The notes beneath the pieces were generated by a model. The model saw nothing but the letters and a program-made list of their open reading frames with translations, was not told the DNA's origin and searched no databases. Position numbers and translations under genes: made by a program. Positions 7,143 to 8,158 of a DNA stretch of 8,158 bases are shown one piece after another. The stretch comes from Planctomycetaceae bacterium. Lineage in GTDB: Bacteria > Planctomycetota > Planctomycetia > Pirellulales > Pirellulaceae. Position 1 is the stretch's first letter. Each line of letters opens with the position of its first letter. Location: the NCBI GenBank assembly GCA_012965455.1, contig DTSG01000469.1, positions 1 through 8,158 of the forward strand. The letters are read 5' to 3'.

Positions 7143-8069
7143 ATGATCACACCGCTGCCATTAATGATACTCATGCTAGCCATATTGCTAGTCGTTCCTT
7201 TAGGAATTCATATCAGTTTTAGGGCGGAATTACTGACTGCTAATCAACGTATTCGACACATTACGTGGAGGCTTTGGATTTGCTGCTCCCTACCCGCTGC
7301 TATTGCCACCAGCAGCATGCTTTTGTTTTATCCTGCAAATAAAGAGGACCTTGCATACCGAGCGGCGTCCTGGATAGGTGGAGTTTCGTGGTTTGTGTTT
7401 ACATTGTGGATGTTCGTTCTTGGGGGAGCGTCTCTATGGCACTTTATCACAACCCTCTTCAAAAATAAAATTACTCAGCAAAGGGTTCCATGGGAGCGCT
7501 TGCCCGTTGCCGGTGGATGGTTGTTTATCGCAGTCGGGGGACTGTGGTTCACTAGCTTGATCGTCGGGAAATCGCCCTGGGACTATGATCTGCGATTCAC
7601 CATGTTGACTGCTCTGCATTTTCATTTTGCTGGCTTTGCTTTACCAGTCCTGACGGGTCAATTAATTCACTTTTCCCAAGAAAACAAACTAGCAGTAACA
7701 AAAGTGCTGCTAATCACTTGCCCGATTTTGTTAGTCAGCATTCCGTTTGTAGGAATCGGTATTGCCGGCTCACCAATCATTGAGATCGTCGCTTCGATTT
7801 CACTATTAACATGTTGTATTCTGATGGCGGTTTGCCAGATCTATTGTGCCGGATTCATAAAATCGCATGGCGGATGGTTACTCTCAATATCTGCAACGGC
7901 GTTGATTGCTAGTTCCATCATGGCGATTATCTACGCAATGGGAGAATATACTGGCAATCAATCACTCTCAATTCCAATCATGATTATGTCTCATGGTGCG
8001 CTCAATTCCCTAGGTTTCTCGCTGTTGGGGCTCGTCGGCTGGACAATTTGTCAGAAAAAGTCGAAATAA
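7143..8069 (+). CDS. YndJ-like polytopic membrane protein
   Basis: 308 residues from the ATG at 7143; an in-frame TTG at 7131 would add four residues, and a TGA at 7125 rules out anything longer. Neither start has a clear ribosome binding site. About nine hydrophobic segments are visible: roughly 5-25, 43-62, 77-105, 121-141, 153-177, 186-207, 212-238, 246-266 and 277-303. The recognisable parts are LTALHFHFAGFALPVLTG (155-172), with H159 and H161 one residue apart inside a membrane segment, and MSHGALNSLGFSLLG (282-296), with H284 and N288 in the last one. These match my recollection of the YndJ-like family (annotated as putative transporters), and adjacency to a DUF1990 gene supports it. 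The function is unknown; buried His residues could bind a metal or cofactor, but that is speculation. Another unrelated multi-helix family is possible if the motif match is wrong. Confidence 0.72.
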   Translation: MITPLPLMILMLAILLVVPLGIHISFRAELLTANQRIRHITWRLWICCSLPAAIATSSMLLFYPANKEDLAYRAASWIGGVSWFVFTLWMFVLGGASLWHFITTLFKNKITQQRVPWERLPVAGGWLFIAVGGLWFTSLIVGKSPWDYDLRFTMLTALHFHFAGFALPVLTGQLIHFSQENKLAVTKVLLITCPILLVSIPFVGIGIAGSPIIEIVASISLLTCCILMAVCQIYCAGFIKSHGGWLLSISATALIASSIMAIIYAMGEYTGNQSLSIPIMIMSHGALNSLGFSLLGLVGWTICQKKSK

Positions 8070-8158
8070 CATGTTATCAACGCTGCAACGGTTACAGTTA
8101 TAGGTACCAAGTAATTGTTATAGCCTTGGTGTCTGGAGTTCAACGATGTGGCCAACTA
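8070..8158 (+). promoter_or_regulatory. Intergenic tail with possible ribosome binding site and start of a next gene
   Basis: After the YndJ-like stop there are 89 bases to the window edge. A GGAG at 8135-8138 lies 7 bases before an ATG at 8146, a good Shine-Dalgarno spacing, and the frame from that ATG stays open for the four codons left (MWPT). A short inverted repeat, ACCAAG (8106-8111) with CTTGGT (8125-8130), lies upstream but lacks a T-run. Too little is visible to name a product. Confidence 0.25.

Overview
The window reads as chromosomal DNA of a planctomycete (Planctomycetota, most likely Pirellulales-like). The main evidence is the gene type at 1056-4403: a secreted protein with bacterial Ig-like domains, a CNAGTCHG cytochrome motif, and DUF1549 and DUF1553 domains, an architecture expanded in planctomycetes. 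The preceding gene fits the same picture: a WD40 propeller attached to the end of a cytochrome-like domain. Base composition looks moderate, and convincing Shine-Dalgarno sites are scarce, as is common in this phylum. All recognised genes are on the + strand.

Layout. (1) 1-1059: 5'-truncated cytochrome/WD40 protein with seven propeller blades in view. (2) 1056-4403: 1115-residue exported cytochrome protein, overlapping gene 1 by 4 bases (ATGA). (3) 4404-4462: short gap with a perfect 15-base dyad. (4) 4463-5374 and 5371-6333: an ABC-2 type exporter, ATPase then six-helix permease, again overlapping by ATGA; a perfect 8-base inverted repeat there places the permease start codon inside a possible RNA hairpin. 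(5) 6334-6467: intergenic DNA with only weak structure. (6) 6468-7088: soluble DUF1990 protein. (7) 7143-8069 (TTG alternative at 7131): polytopic membrane protein of the YndJ-like family. (8) 8070-8158: intergenic tail, possibly with the ribosome binding site and start of another gene.

The genes appear to form three modules. The first two are a translationally coupled extracytoplasmic cytochrome pair. The ABC genes are a coupled exporter with no visible substrate clue. DUF1990 and YndJ-like genes, as I recall, occur together in other bacteria and are functionally uncharacterised; this is the least understood part of the window. I see no tRNA, rRNA, CRISPR array, insertion sequence or phage gene. 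No part of the window is clearly a new system; the best leads are the DUF1990/YndJ pair, the start-codon hairpin at 5351-5376 and the dyad before the ABC operon.
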